DNA of 64,000 bases, from NCBI GenBank assembly GCA_963576565.1, contig OY755038.1, positions 204,759,013 to 204,823,012 on the forward strand. Reading direction: 5' to 3'. Both the position numbers and the translations under genes were made by a program. The stretch comes from Aspidapion aeneum (Eukaryota > Arthropoda > Insecta > Coleoptera > Brentidae). Position 1 is the stretch's first letter, and each line of letters starts with the position of its first letter. Below, in pieces: positions 44,470 through 55,696 of this stretch. A model generated the notes under the pieces. It did not search any database. It was not told where the DNA came from and worked only from the letters and a program-made list of their open reading frames with translations.

Positions 44470-45400
44470 CCATAGCGAGGCTCCGTCATGCCCGATTGAA
44501 AAGTGACAGAAAAAGTCATTAAGGACGCTTTCATAATCTGGGCTATCAAGAATATCCGCTCATACAAGTCACCAGGACCGGAGAGTCTGTCCCCAGCGCT
44601 ACTACAGGCAGGGCGGTCGATTCTGTAAATGCTCCATGGGGAGCAAAAGTTCACCTTAATCCAATATTACCATTAGTTTAGGTTAGGTTCAATGAGTAAC
44701 CTGGACAGGCTAAGGGTAACTTTGCAGGTCTGGCTGAGCTTACGGACTACATGTTACCCAAATAACCTTTCGATATAACTTTTAATGTTCTCATACCAAG
44801 GAGGGAGGAATGGCGGGAGAGTCCTGTTTAACTGCTAAAGGCCGACCACGTATACAGGCGGATCTAAAACAAAAAATGGGGTGGGTGCGGATGTGACGGG
44901 ATCACAGACTAAAATATCTGTGGGACTTGGAAACTTAGCATCCATTTTCCAAGCTGAAGAACACGCAATAAAAGTATGCGGTAGAGAGATTACCCGCAGG
45001 GGCCTCTCAAACAAAAGCATCAAAATCATCTCAGATAGCGTATCAGCTATTAAGTTCATACAACATTGAATCCACACTAGCCTGGAATTGCCTTCAAAAC
45101 CTAAGACAGGCCAGCAGAACCAACAAGGTCAGTCTTGTCTGGGTGGCAAGCCACATGGGAGTTGATGGAAATGAAAAAGCAGACGCACTAGCCAGGGCGG
45201 GAGCAGAATCCGCGCTGGTTGAACAGGAGCCTTACTACGGGTTACCTAAGGCTACAATCGCGAAAGAAATAGGAGAGTGGGGTGGTAGAAGGGGCCAGGC
45301 AGCAAGCCAAGAAGTCATCTTTAGTCCCGCAAACATGTTAAGCCATGCTGCACCAGAGCAATTTAGGTCCAGCCCGCACCGCTCAAAGTCAGCATACAAA
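44470..45400 (+). pseudogene. LINE with RNase H, internally deleted (F)
   Basis: At 44517 the plus strand reads KDAFIIWAIKNIRSYKSPGP then ESLSPALLQAG, the N-terminal RT block of Jockey/R1/I-type elements. The rest of the RT is missing. From 44848 an RNase H domain follows: YTGGSKTKNGVGADV, LASIFQAEEHAIKVCGREI, IKIISDSVSAIKFIQ, stop, then VASHMGVDGNEKADALARAG. The first catalytic Asp (usually YTDGS) is Gly; the SDS and the H/D of the last block are kept. The RT core deletion, the stop and the lost Asp show a dead copy. RNase H sets it apart from the other LINE relics here. Confidence 0.85.
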
Positions 45401-45419
45401 AATATTGAAATTATTTGAT

Positions 45420-46135
45420 ACATGTTTCACTTTTTTATTCAAATTTAAAGCATACTTTTTTTTATTAAATCAAATTACGTACTAATAACCAGTAGGCCAC
45501 AAAAACCCTATGTTAGCAAAAATAGTTTTGTACGTACCTATATGTGACATAATTATGAATATGATACATGCAATTTATTGTTTTGGTTTAGGTTTTAAAA
45601 TGCAAAATACCTACATGACCTAGGTTGCTAATGTTTACAAACTTTTTATTATAAAAATAATGGTAAAATATTTACTGATTTTGATTCTACTTTCAGCACT
45701 CTTTTTAAATACTCAAGTTATTTTTTTTTTCTTATTTAATGCACTGAACCAATTTTTATAAACTTTAGTGATGCTGGTAATTTTTTTACACATATGTTAC
45801 TTAAGATAAAGATACTTTTTTTACCTATTTATAATGATTAAAATTTTATTAATAAGTAGGGATAAATATAATTACTGAAACATTAAAATACATTTTCAGG
45901 ATCAGTTCATAACGTATAAAATATTTTTTTTTCTTTTTTGGATTTTCGAGGCAATTTAAATTTTTTAAAGGCTTAAATTTAAAAATCTTATTAGCAAACG
46001 GTAAAGTACCCAACAATTTTTAAAAATGTTTATTATAAAAATGCGCCCAATTAAAAAAGCCTGTTGAGCCGTTAAAAGTGGTGCTAAAAAGAGTAGCCTT
46101 ATGTGGCGATATAAGCATCAAAAAAGTGTCGCTCA
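45420..46135. other. AT-rich, no gene seen
   Basis: Long A/T-rich sequence with no frame or repeat recognised. Confidence 0.5.
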
Positions 46136-46137
46136 AC

Positions 46138-46500
46138 TCTCAAAATGTAGAAAAAATGACCGCAAGGATTTATGAAATAGAAATAGTTGAAAAAGGGCAC
46201 AAAGTTGCTCAAAAGAGTCCAAAACAAGGACCGTGGGTTATTTATACTGTAAAAGTAAAGTTTTTAAGGCATCGAGGAATGCCTAAAATGGTATTATATA
46301 AAAAAGTGCACAAAGATGCTCAAAAGACCAAAAAAAGGACCGTGGTTTATTATACTGTAAAAGTACAGTTTTCTAGGCATCAAGGAATTCGAAAAATGGC
46401 AGTATTTGAAAAGGGCACAAAGTTGCTCAAAACAATCCAAAAAAGGACCGTGAGCTATTATACTGTAAAAGTACAGTTTTGAAGGCATCGAAGAATGCAT
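46138..46500 (+). repeat. 108-bp tandem repeat, ~3 units, open in frame
   Basis: The word ACTGTAAAAGTA recurs at 46246, 46354 and 46462, an exact 108-base period. As 108 is divisible by three, one plus frame (46078-46482) stays open and yields 36-residue repeats with YYTVKVQF and KKRTV/QKRTV blocks. The peptide is Lys-rich and matches no family I know. It is more likely an expressed or silent satellite-type repeat than a gene. Confidence 0.6.
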
Positions 46501-46779
46501 AATAGACTCACAAAGTTGCTAAAATTAAGAGCTTGTATTAAAATATTGTGAAGAAGCTCATATAAAGAGTTAAAAATGGGGCATATTTTCCTAAATGGTT
46601 GATGGTGATATTGAGGTATAAAAGGGCGCACAGGGATATAAAGGTCCCAAATAAAAGTTAAAGGGTACTTACCGAATTGTTAAAAAGAAAGATTAACTAA
46701 GAATTTTGATTTTCGTTTTATTAATGATTTTTTAGAAACTGATCCTTAAAGCCTGTTAACAATTATTTTAAGTTACAAT

Positions 46780-46915
46780 TTTATTTATCCAAAAAGACAC
46801 AAAAGCAAACGGGCCACATCCAAAGGAAGGCAGATCCAAAAATCTTAGAAATTCTTCCAGCGAGATGATGGTCGCTCCAATCGAAGAAGATGTAACCAGC
46901 CAACCGGAACAATAA
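46780..46915 (+). pseudogene. Possible retroelement pol tail
   Basis: One frame reads TKANGPHPKEGRSKNLRNSS then SEMMVAPIEEDVTSQPEQ and stops, right before the 455-bp tandem repeat. A charged tail followed by non-coding sequence would suit the end of a Gypsy-type pol, but no catalytic motif is present. Confidence 0.2.
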
Positions 46916-46929
46916 ATAAAATTTGCAAG

Positions 46930-47840
46930 CTACCACAAAGATGACCACCAGGACCTGGATACTTCTTCCTCGAGCGGAATAGAAGATACGGGATAACCAT
47001 ATCAGCAATATAAGCTGTAAAATTGTAAATTCTTTTAAGTTAAGCATTGGGGGCCAATGCTTATTGGCAAGAGGGCATATGTCATAAAATAGTTTAAAAT
47101 TTAATTAAATCACTATAAAAACGTAGCAATAATCAATATTACAGAGTATGCACAAATTTTATCTATACAAGCCGATGCTGGACAATAGAAGACCGGCATC
47201 ACTCTTATAAGTGATCAACCCAGTACACCACGGAAATACGTGGTTCCTACTAACCCAGTACACCACTGAAATATGTGGTCCCTACCAAACATAACCAAGT
47301 AAAACCCCACTTTGGTGGTTACGTTTTATGGCCCATAAGGCCGACTCTCTACGGCCTATAAGGTCTATTCCTTCTTTCCTAAAGCTACCACAAAGATGAC
47401 CACCCGGACCTGGATACTTCTTCCTCGAGCGGAATAGAAGATACGGGATAACCATATCAGCAATATAAGCTGTAAAATTGTAAATTCTTTTAAGTTAAGC
47501 ATTGGGGGCCAATGCTTATTGGCAAGAGGGCATATGCCATAAAATAGTTTAAAATTTAATTAAACCACTATAAAAACGTAGCAATAATCAATATTGCTGA
47601 GTATGCACAAATTTTATCTATAAAAGCCGATGCTGGACAATAGTAGACCGGCATCACTCTTATAAGTGATCAACCCAGTACACCACGGAAATACGTGGTC
47701 CCTACTAACCCAGTAGACTACTGAAATATGTGGTCCCTACCAAACATAACCAAGTAAAACCCCACTTTGGTGGTTACGTTTTATGGCCCATAAGGCCGAC
47801 TCTCTACGGCCTATAAGGTCTATTCCTTATGACCCCTAGG
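46930..47840. repeat. 455-bp tandem duplication, two near-identical units
   Basis: CTACCACAAAGATGACCACC occurs at 46930 and 47385. The units differ at only a few sites, so the duplication is young. Each unit also holds a ~37-base internal pair (AACCCAGTACACCACGGAAA and its variant) and the hairpin GGGGGCCAATGCTTATTGGC. It may be part of an LTR retroelement end. Confidence 0.85.
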
Positions 47841-50738
47841 TCAACTCTCTCCAACCAGCATCCCCCCTTATTACATTATTTAATTTGGCACTCTATTCTT
47901 GTTAACGTATCTTATGTATATACAATACACGTATAAATGTGGATTTTTTATACTTCATTTTCATATTCCCCTTAATCCCTCAGTCACAAGGGTACTAAAT
48001 AACAAACCTTGTGACATATATGGTAGAGATACCACTTGTCACAGATATAGTTGTGACAATATTGTTTATCCATAAAGAGGGTTGAAGAGACTTCAGGGCA
48101 ACCCGATCAACAGGTCAATATGTCGTGTCATCAATAAAAAATAGTAAAATATCTAACACTCAGTTTTAAGTTTGTTATAAAGGAATTTTATGAGCTTTTC
48201 AACTTCAGTACAACTTTAATAGTCCGGAAACGCCCCAAATCGGACACTCCAGTTATTCGGCGCCTCTTACCAACCGGACATTTTCAGATTTTGTCTGATT
48301 AATCCGGACAAAAATAAAATATTTGGACAAATCAAAATAAATTTCTGATTAAAGACAATGACTAAGGCAATCCAAAATATTGTAGACTGACAACTTCTAG
48401 CAGGAGTCTTGGCAAACAATTCAATTTTATTAAAAACAATGAAAAAATCTTTTAATTTGCAAAATAAACCGGATGACGCAAATATAAATAAAGCATGTTA
48501 AAGAAAATTGCCTGTTTGTTATGCCCCAAATGGCTGTTTTTTTCTTACAATCCAATTTATTTACATTGCCTTAATGTCAGAAAGTATTTCTTTAACTTTA
48601 GAATCATTATTGTTCAAGGTTTTTTTGCAATAAACACATCGATTATAGAATAAGCAAGAGGATTTTAATAAAATACAAGTTTACAAGCATATATCCATTT
48701 ATATCGATAGAATATTTAAGACGGTCATGCAGGTACTACAATTAGAATTAATAATTACATAGTTGCTACATAGCGCTCCATATTGTAGATACCGATAAAC
48801 TAGAGTTTGAGCATATCTAGAGTCCAATTAAAGCTATGGGATCGTGTATATCATCGTAGAATGGTAAAAACACGGTTTAATGAAAATTTTATAGGAAAAC
48901 AAAGTTATTTAATGTAATATACATTTAATATGCAAATACAAAATAACTTCCTGAATTTGATAATTAATCACTTGTATAGGGCAGCTCATGTACCAAATAT
49001 TATAAAATATTGGATAAACAGGAAACTGTTAATTTAATCCGAAATGTGATAAACTTTCAGTAAATTTACTAATTTAACAGTAAATTTTTGTACTCGTGAA
49101 TAAAAAATCAAAAAACTGACCAGATAAAAAAAAACAAGAGAAGCTAAATTTTTTTACCAAATTTGGCAAGAAAATTCAACAATTAACTTTATCAACAACA
49201 AAAAGAAAAAAGTTTTAACATTATGACGGACGGGGTTGTTCAAAGATCACTAAGATTAACGAGTGCGCATCAAATGAACGCATCTTAGCGTGTAATTTTG
49301 TCCCTACTTAAAAGTCTTTAAACTCGTTTTATCTATAAAGGCAAAGAGAGGAGACAATTTGTGCTAAGTCTAACCTAGTATTCTGTAAGAATTTTGATTG
49401 CCGGTGGAATTTTTAAGACAACAAACCTTAACCTTAAAAACTTTTTGAATATTAAATACTTTTTTGGTTTGCTATATAGTTACTTATTTTTGAACGGGAT
49501 TAATTCCTTTAAGGCAGGGCCGCTTTTGGTTAAGTTACTGGTTAAAACTTATTATTTTTAACAAAAAAGTACGACTTAATTAATGCATCGTTCAACTATA
49601 TATTAAAATCTTCTATTTTATTTAACCATATGGAAACTTCGGTGTTGTCTAGGTTAACACTTGCACTTATTTTGTTCTAACAAAAATACTTATGAGATGT
49701 TGAAAACAAGAAACCCACAACACAGCCCTGACAGAGAGTAGTGGTGGGAGACTATACTGTGTGGGAGTGTTGACATAACCTTACATGTTGTTTAGCTAAC
49801 GTTGGTTAGTTTCGCTAGTTTTTCGCAGCTCACCTTCAGACGACGTCACAACACAGCGGTCATTTTACCTAGATGCCAACAAAACCTTGAACCAATGTTG
49901 ATATTTTTAAGATTGTTTCGTATTTGACGTTGCTTTTGTGTTTATTTTTTCAACATAAACTAAAAAACACTTAAAACAAAAACTACCAAAATGTTTACCT
50001 AATTATTTTTAAATATTCAGTCAATTTTGTACTATAACACTGATTGTTATCGAGTTGCCGAAAATATGATTTTTAATCGGTTTAAATTTGCCGCCGAACT
50101 TCTACGATACATTTGTGTGAGAGGAAGAGAGGAAAATAGTTGAAGAAAAGAGAGTGGCGCATGCGCTGCTGAAAAAGTGGGATTTCGATTTGCCCTTTAA
50201 GGCCCTCGCACGAGCATGAACATCGGTGATAAACATAACCTACATAATTTTTTCATCTCGATTCTAGTTTAAAAATAAGAATTAATGTGTTTATTGTTAA
50301 AATTAGAAGGCGTTTTGGCTACGACATTAGACGTTGCGCGTTTGTGGCCGAAAATAATAGTAAAAGTAACCTCTAAGATGAAAAAGGATAGAAGCCATGT
50401 TTTTTATCCTTTTAGATAATTTTTGATTTTGTTTTTGTTAATTTTACTAAACAATTCCAATAATCTTCCGTAAAACGATGTAGCTAAATTACTTTAATGA
50501 CCAAACATCAATATTTGGTCATACATGGAAAAAAATACAGTTTTTGTATTTTTCAAAACATAAAAACACAAATTTGTCTAAACACAGACATATTGTCCAA
50601 ACCTTAACCGTAACTTAGATATGCAAGACAAACTGTGCTTATTACCTATTTTGCCCTTCCAAATTAACTTGGTTTGTTTCTCAACTTTTTGAAAATGTCG
50701 GAAAATGTCCCTCTTTTTTAACCTATTTTATTATAAAT
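47841..50738. other. AT-rich, no recognised gene
   Basis: About 2.9 kb without recognisable frame or recurrent repeat. 'ccggacattttcagattttgtctgattaatccggac' at about 48275 is a local hairpin. Confidence 0.45.
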
Positions 50739-50781
50739 AGAAATAAAATTTCGGACTTCCATTGTCTTTATTTATTTTAAA

Positions 50782-50826
50782 ACACGACGTTTCGGTTAGT
50801 AAGTATCTCTAACCGTTATCAAGTGT
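50782..50826 (-). ncRNA. Hammerhead-like motif in the 3' arm
   Basis: Same 45-base motif as at 52225-52269, here on the sense (minus) strand of the element's 3' arm. Helices: ACAC/GTGT, GGTTAG/CTAACC, and a palindromic ACGT. Confidence 0.45.
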
Positions 50827-50889
50827 AAACTAAACAATCTAGTCTTTAGGCTACTACTTATACTACTTGGTGTGTAGTCAGGTGTGACG

Positions 50890-51290
50890 GCCCGCCCCCT
50901 TTTTTAATCCTAAGACGCCTGTTTTCCAAAGGGAGTGGTTTCCATATGTTTGGTATGTCCGTGCTTGGTTGACTGAAAACTTCTTTATTCTGCATTATAT
51001 ACGCAGCTTCAATAAACTTTCGTTTTCGCCAATGCGACTCCTTATGTAAAACTTTAGCTTCTGACCACTGAATCCTGTGATCATTTGACCATGCATGATC
51101 TGCTAAACCGGATTTTTCAATATCCCCTAATTGGGTACTTTTTAGATGTTCATTTACTCTAACCTGAAGAGGGCGTTTCGTTTCACCTACATATTATTTA
51201 CCACACTCACACGGGATTTGGTAGATACATTCCTTATTATTTGAGGGATTTTCTGGTTTTGTTTTAGCTACAAAACTTCTTATCGTATTT
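50890..51290 (-). pseudogene. GIY-YIG endonuclease domain of the Penelope-like element
   Basis: Minus-strand reading: KTKPENPSNNKECIYQIPCE, CGK, stop, YVGETKRPLQVRVNEHLKST, then GLADHAWSNDHRIQW and ESHWRKRKFIEAAYIMQN. The CIYQIPC-CG--YVGET-R core, the R within the helix, the H-H of the middle and the E of the KRKFIEA block are the expected GIY-YIG positions, with the Cys residues of the Penelope subtype. A stop lies between CGK and YVGE, and the reading frame is shifted relative to the RT, so it is not functional. Confidence 0.85.
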
Positions 51291-51431
51291 CCCGAAGAAA
51301 ATACTGTTTTTATATTATAGTGTTTAGCTATTCGTCTTATATTTTCTGAAATCCCTTGAACATATAGAATGTTAATAACACCTAACGGATTATTATTTTG
51401 AGAATTTGGTACATTTAGTTTGTTTTTAATT

Positions 51432-52082
51432 TTAAATATCGTTGTTTATTAATTTCTCGGAATAACCATTCTGTTGTAAGTCCTTTTTAATGGTTTTAAT
51501 TTCTGTGGTTAATTCTTCATTATTACTACAAATATTTATGGCTCTTAAATACAAACTTCTTATAACTCCTTGTTTTGTAGCAACAGAATGATTAGACTTA
51601 AAATTTAGGTACTGTCCCGTGTGTGTAGGTTTCCTATATACAGTGGTTTGAATGTTTCTGTCTGATCGTTTGACAAGAACATCCAAAAAAGGTAAGGCCG
51701 AATCTTTTTTAATTTCCATGGTGCACTTGATTGTTGGTCGAATACCGTTTAAATGGTGTAGAAAATTCTGTAGTTCGTCTTAATTTTCCGGCCATATAAT
51801 AAATGTGTCATTCATGTATCGTAGCCATAGTTTTGGTTTGACTCTTGCTGTGTTGATCGCATGGTCTTCGAACCACTCCATGTAGATGTTTGCTACCACT
51901 GGCGAAAGAGATGAACCCATTGGGAGTCCATCATTTTGCGCGTAAAACTTATCTTTCACTTGAAAGTAAGAGTTACGGAGACAGAGCTCCAAAAGATCCA
52001 TCACCCCCTCCACCGATAGCGTTGTTCTCTCGCTGCGTTTATAATGCAGTTTATAATGCAGAATAAAGAAGTTTTCACTCAA
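51432..52082 (-). pseudogene. Penelope-like reverse transcriptase, 5'-truncated
   Basis: From 52082 downward: SERTTLSVEGVMDLLELCLR, NSYFQVKDKFYAQNDGLPMG, SSLSPVVANIYMEWFEDHAI, PKLWLRYMNDTFIIWPEN, stop, then (same frame) DELQNFLHHLNGIRPTIKCT, MEIKKDSALPFLDVLVKR and TTVYRKPTHTGQYLNFKSNH. GLPMGSSLSPV-AN and the LPFLDV..TTVYRKPTHT block are typical of Penelope RTs. The catalytic box normally written YVDDTF is YMNDTF here, so the first Asp is Asn. Fingers and motif A are missing upstream, and a TAA interrupts the frame at about 51779. Confidence 0.9.
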
Positions 52083-52224
52083 CCAAGCACGGACATACCA
52101 AACATATGGAAACCACTCCTTAAGGAAAACAGGCGTCTTAGGATTAAAAAAGGGGGCGGGCCGTCACACCTGACTGCACACCAAGTAGTATAAGTAGTAG
52201 CCTAAAGACTAGATTGTTTAGTTT

Positions 52225-52269
52225 ACACTTGATAACGGTTAGAGATACTTACTAACCGAAACGTCGTGT
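52225..52269 (+). ncRNA. Hammerhead-like motif in the inverted arm
   Basis: Order on the plus strand: ACAC, TTGATAA, C, GGTTAG, loop, CTAACC, GAA, ACGT, C, GTGT. This matches stem I, core, stem II, GAAA and cleavage-site positions of a minimal hammerhead with a palindromic stem III. Against the CUGAUGA core it has C3 to U and G8 to A. There is one extra C before stem II. Self-cleavage is not shown by sequence. Confidence 0.45.
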
Positions 52270-52394
52270 TTTAAAATAAATAAAGACAATGGAAGTCCGA
52301 AATTTTATTTCTACACAATCATTGTCTACGAGTTTCAAACAAAGACTATTTTATTATTTTCTATAGAGAAAAATTACTCTTACGTCCAAAGGTT

Positions 52395-52505
52395 GGTTAT
52401 AATCAACGATTATAAACACACAGGATTGCTTATTTCTATTTAACTCTATGTTAGCGTCGCGCAGCGAGACGAACAGTGTCTGCTTACGTCACCAGCGGAC
52501 CAGTT
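52395..52505. repeat. Dispersed inverted repeat D4, left copy
   Basis: Contains AACGATTATAAACACACAGG and 'tacgtcaccagcggacc'. The inverse is at 54845-54945, so the two face each other across the Helitron-like copy 2. Confidence 0.65.
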
Positions 52506-52618
52506 GCTGTGTTTGTATTGAGAGTTCGTGTGATTTTAAAGTGTTTTTGACGTTTTTACCTCCGTTGTTTACCGTTTTTTGATTTATTTGAAGGTGTGGT
52601 TGACTATTTAGGAGGTAA

Positions 52619-53960
52619 ATCTGAGGGCACGGCAGTGCCTCGCCAAGTTCACGCGCCGTACCATCTTTTCTTGAAACATATCAGCCGATATTTGACCTAT
52701 CTAAAACCCTACTCCGGAATGAGCTACGATTCTCAAACTTTGCACAGTCGTAGATCTCCATGGAGTTAACAACGCCTCCAAGTTTCATGGACTTCCATAA
52801 GTAGTAAAGTAGTTACGAAATTTCAAAAAACGTCGAAATTGTCACTCACTTACTTACTCATGTGGATCATTAAAATTCTACTGTACTTCCAGACATGCTA
52901 CAAAGCTGAAATTTGGCAAACTGATAGAAATTATGACCAAAGCCCTGGAAAAAATCAAAAAACCCAAAATTCTAATTTACTTCCCTCCCCTATACATGTA
53001 AAGTTATGTAAAAGTAACATTGCCCACTTCCAGATATGGCAGACTGATAGGAACTATGATAAATCTATAGAAAAAAATTTAAAAACTTCAAAATTATAAT
53101 GTACTTTCCTCCCCTATAAATGTAAAGTAATGTAACCGTAACATTGCCCACTTCCGGACACGCTAGAGAGCTGAGATTTGGAAGGCCAATAGGAACTATG
53201 ATAAAACTATTAAAGAAAATTAAAAAACCCCAAAGTTTAATTAACTTCCCTTCCATATAAATGTAAAGTTATGTAAATTAGCATTGTCCACTTCCAGAAA
53301 CGCTAGAGAGCTGAGCTTTGGAAGACTGATAGGAACTATGATAAAACTATAGAAAAAAATTTAAAAACACTAAGATTTTAATTTATTTTCCTTCCCTATA
53401 AATGTAAAATTATGTAAAATTAACATTGCCTACTTCCAGAAACACTAGAGAGCTGAGCTTTAGAAGGCTGATAAGAACTATGATAAAACCATAGGAAAAT
53501 ATAAAAAAACTCATTGCAAAAGTTTTAAAGAATATCCCGTATATTTTACTACTTTAAAACTTAAATATTATCCAAATCCTTTAAAAAAGCAGTGAAATCA
53601 TAACAAAAACATTTCATGTAAAAAAAGCCAAGTACGCGAAAGTGGTATTCCGTAAACAGAATTGAGATAAAAGTAAAGCCCAGTTTTACAATACAAATTT
53701 CAAAATGAATGGTTCTTACTAATTTGGAAATGTTTTTCTAAACTTGGCTATTACGGCTGCAAATGACTCTTAGGAATTTGAACGTAAAGAAGTTTGGCTG
53801 GAAAAGCAAAGTTTAAAAAACATTTCCAAACTAGTAAGAACCATTCATTTTGAAATTTGTATTGTAGAACTTGGCTTTACTTTTATCTCAATTCTTTTCA
53901 CGGAATACCACTTTCGCGTACTTCGCTTTTTTTACATGAAATATTTTTGTTAAGATAAAC
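52619..53960. mobile_element. Helitron-like repeat H, copy 2, with foldback end
   Basis: Starts CTGAGGGCACGGCAGTGCCT, has the 'aatgagctacgattctcaaactttgcac' module, then five ~140-base tandem units marked by CTTCC(A/G)GA (52886, 53028, 53150, 53293, 53435). The distal part is a foldback: 53605-53760 faces 53815-53955 (GGTTCTTACTAATTTGGAAA against 'tttccaaactagtaagaacc'). Copy 1 has fewer units and only one arm. Confidence 0.6.
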
Positions 53961-54840
53961 CTATAGAAATGTCAATTAAGTGAATTGATATGAAGAAAGC
54001 ACATTAATTTATTGTTGAAATAAAAGCTTTGTGTTCGCTCTTTCAGTGTAGAAATAAAAATATATATACTTTTATATTATTATGTTTATATAAACTTTTA
54101 ATTTTTTTTGGATTTTTGGAAACTCCTTGCTCATAAAATTTTTCTCATGAAAGAAAATTGGTAATTATGCCGCAAACGTACTTCTTTTATTAAACTGATT
54201 ATTTGAAAGTTTATTTTGTAGACAGTTTTTCCAAATTTAGTTTCAGTTTTTTAGTCTCTTTATAGAAGTTTTCAGAAACATGTTGAAGGAGTGAAGACGG
54301 GCGCTGGGTGGGATAAAAACAAGTCATCACACAAACAATGTAAATCATTTGAAAAAAACTTATGAAAATCTATTGATTTAGAGCATAATAAGAAGTTGAA
54401 AAACACATCTTATTTGGCTGTTTTCTCCAAAAACTGACTGGTTTTTGATATAATAATATAATAAATATTGCAATTTTAGATCTGAAATATCAAATAAATA
54501 CCTTTTTGTTACTACATAATATAAGTGAATTTTATTATATCCGCAAAAACAAACAATAAATTATACATCTACTGATTTAAATTGATTAAACTTAAATTAA
54601 TTAAAAAATTCTACTTCTATTCTAAAACTTTTAACTATTTAAAAAAGAAACTCCAACATAACGTCTGGTAGGAAAATTCAGCTCTCAGAGCAAACTCTTG
54701 ATTTATCAAATCATTTGTTTTAAATGAATGAAATTATTAATTATATTTACTATCACGAATAAAAAATTTGTTTGCAAATAAGCAAGAAAAAAGCAGGAAA
54801 AACTCACGATTGCAATGTGTATTAAATGAAGCGCGCTGAG
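53961..54840. other. AT-rich, no gene seen
   Basis: Nothing recognised. Confidence 0.5.
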
Positions 54841-54844
54841 CAGA

Positions 54845-54945
54845 GGTCCACTAGGGACGTAAGCAAGACGCCGCCTACCGCTGAAAGATTCGAGCTAATA
54901 GGCAATTCTGTGTGTTTATAATCGTTGGGTTACAATTGGTAAATA
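54845..54945. repeat. Dispersed inverted repeat D4, right copy
   Basis: Inverse of 52395-52505: 'aggtccactagggacgtaagc' and CTGTGTGTTTATAATCGTTG. Confidence 0.65.
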
Positions 54946-55527
54946 CCAAAAGCAAAACAGCTGATCTATGACGTTATAATCTCCTATATTTTCATTTAAA
55001 CCGCAACGCGGAAATACGTTAGGAAATACCTAAGTAATAATCAATCCAAGCTGAAAATCAGCTTTGTTTTATAAGCAAGGTAAATTCCAGCCTTCAAGCG
55101 ACTTTGTGAAAGCCCGCATTGAATTTTTTAAACCGTTTTCAGTCCGCAGTAGGTTGTTAATGCCAATCAGTTTCATTCAATCAATCACTCGATAATTGCA
55201 CAGGGATTGCACTGAAATTAAATTTGTATTTAAGCCAGTTTAATAGTGCAAATCACTGTCATGCCGTCACTCAGTGTAGCTTCATGATAAATCCGTAATA
55301 ACCCTTGTCCAGGCGGGAGATTTTGCATTTTAACAAACTTTTGCGATGCTAAATTGACTTGTCTGCAGAATTTAATTTGCTTTTTGCTTAAATCAGAGAT
55401 TTCAATATGAAAAGGCTACGATCCAGTACTATCGTGATGTCATGGCTCTCAAGCATCCCTCACAGTCGATTTGTGTTTCTTGTGCTACATCATTGCAAAT
55501 GCCAGAGAGAGAAAAAAAGAGATAAAT

Positions 55528-55535
<8 letters not shown>
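54946..55535. other. No recognised gene
   Basis: Nothing recognised apart from the GA tract that follows. Confidence 0.45.

Positions 55536-55537
<2 letters not shown>

Positions 55538-55564
<27 letters not shown>
55538..55564. repeat. (GA)n microsatellite
   Basis: About 13 GA dinucleotides in a row. The Leu/Ser run in a minus-strand frame here is an artefact of it. Confidence 0.9.
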
Positions 55565-55567
<3 letters not shown>

Positions 55568-55696
55568 GCAATCGCAACCTGTAGAAAATAATATGTAGAA
55601 ACTAAAAATCTTGTCTTGTATTTTTCTTGATAACTAGTTTTGAAAGAAAACTGACTCATTTGATTAAAATCATGGAATTGTTTCTCAAATCAAGTG

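Larger units (their letters stand above)
50739..52312 (-). mobile_element. Penelope-like element with inverted terminal arms
   Basis: A minus-strand retroelement bounded by AGAAATAAAATTTCGGACTT and the inverse AAGTCCGAAATTTTATTTCT. The inverted arms are about 265 bases (50739-51007 and 52050-52312), sharing CAAGCACGGACATACCAAAC and AGACGCCTGTTTTCC. Between them the minus strand encodes the second half of a Penelope-type RT and a GIY-YIG endonuclease. An inverted copy of the 3' end placed upstream of a 5'-truncated body is a known outcome of Penelope-like retrotransposition (so-called pseudo-LTRs). The 5' part of the RT is lost. Confidence 0.85.

Noticed and set aside
55429..55659. Leu/Ser-rich minus-strand frame.
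   Set aside because: Produced by the GA microsatellite.
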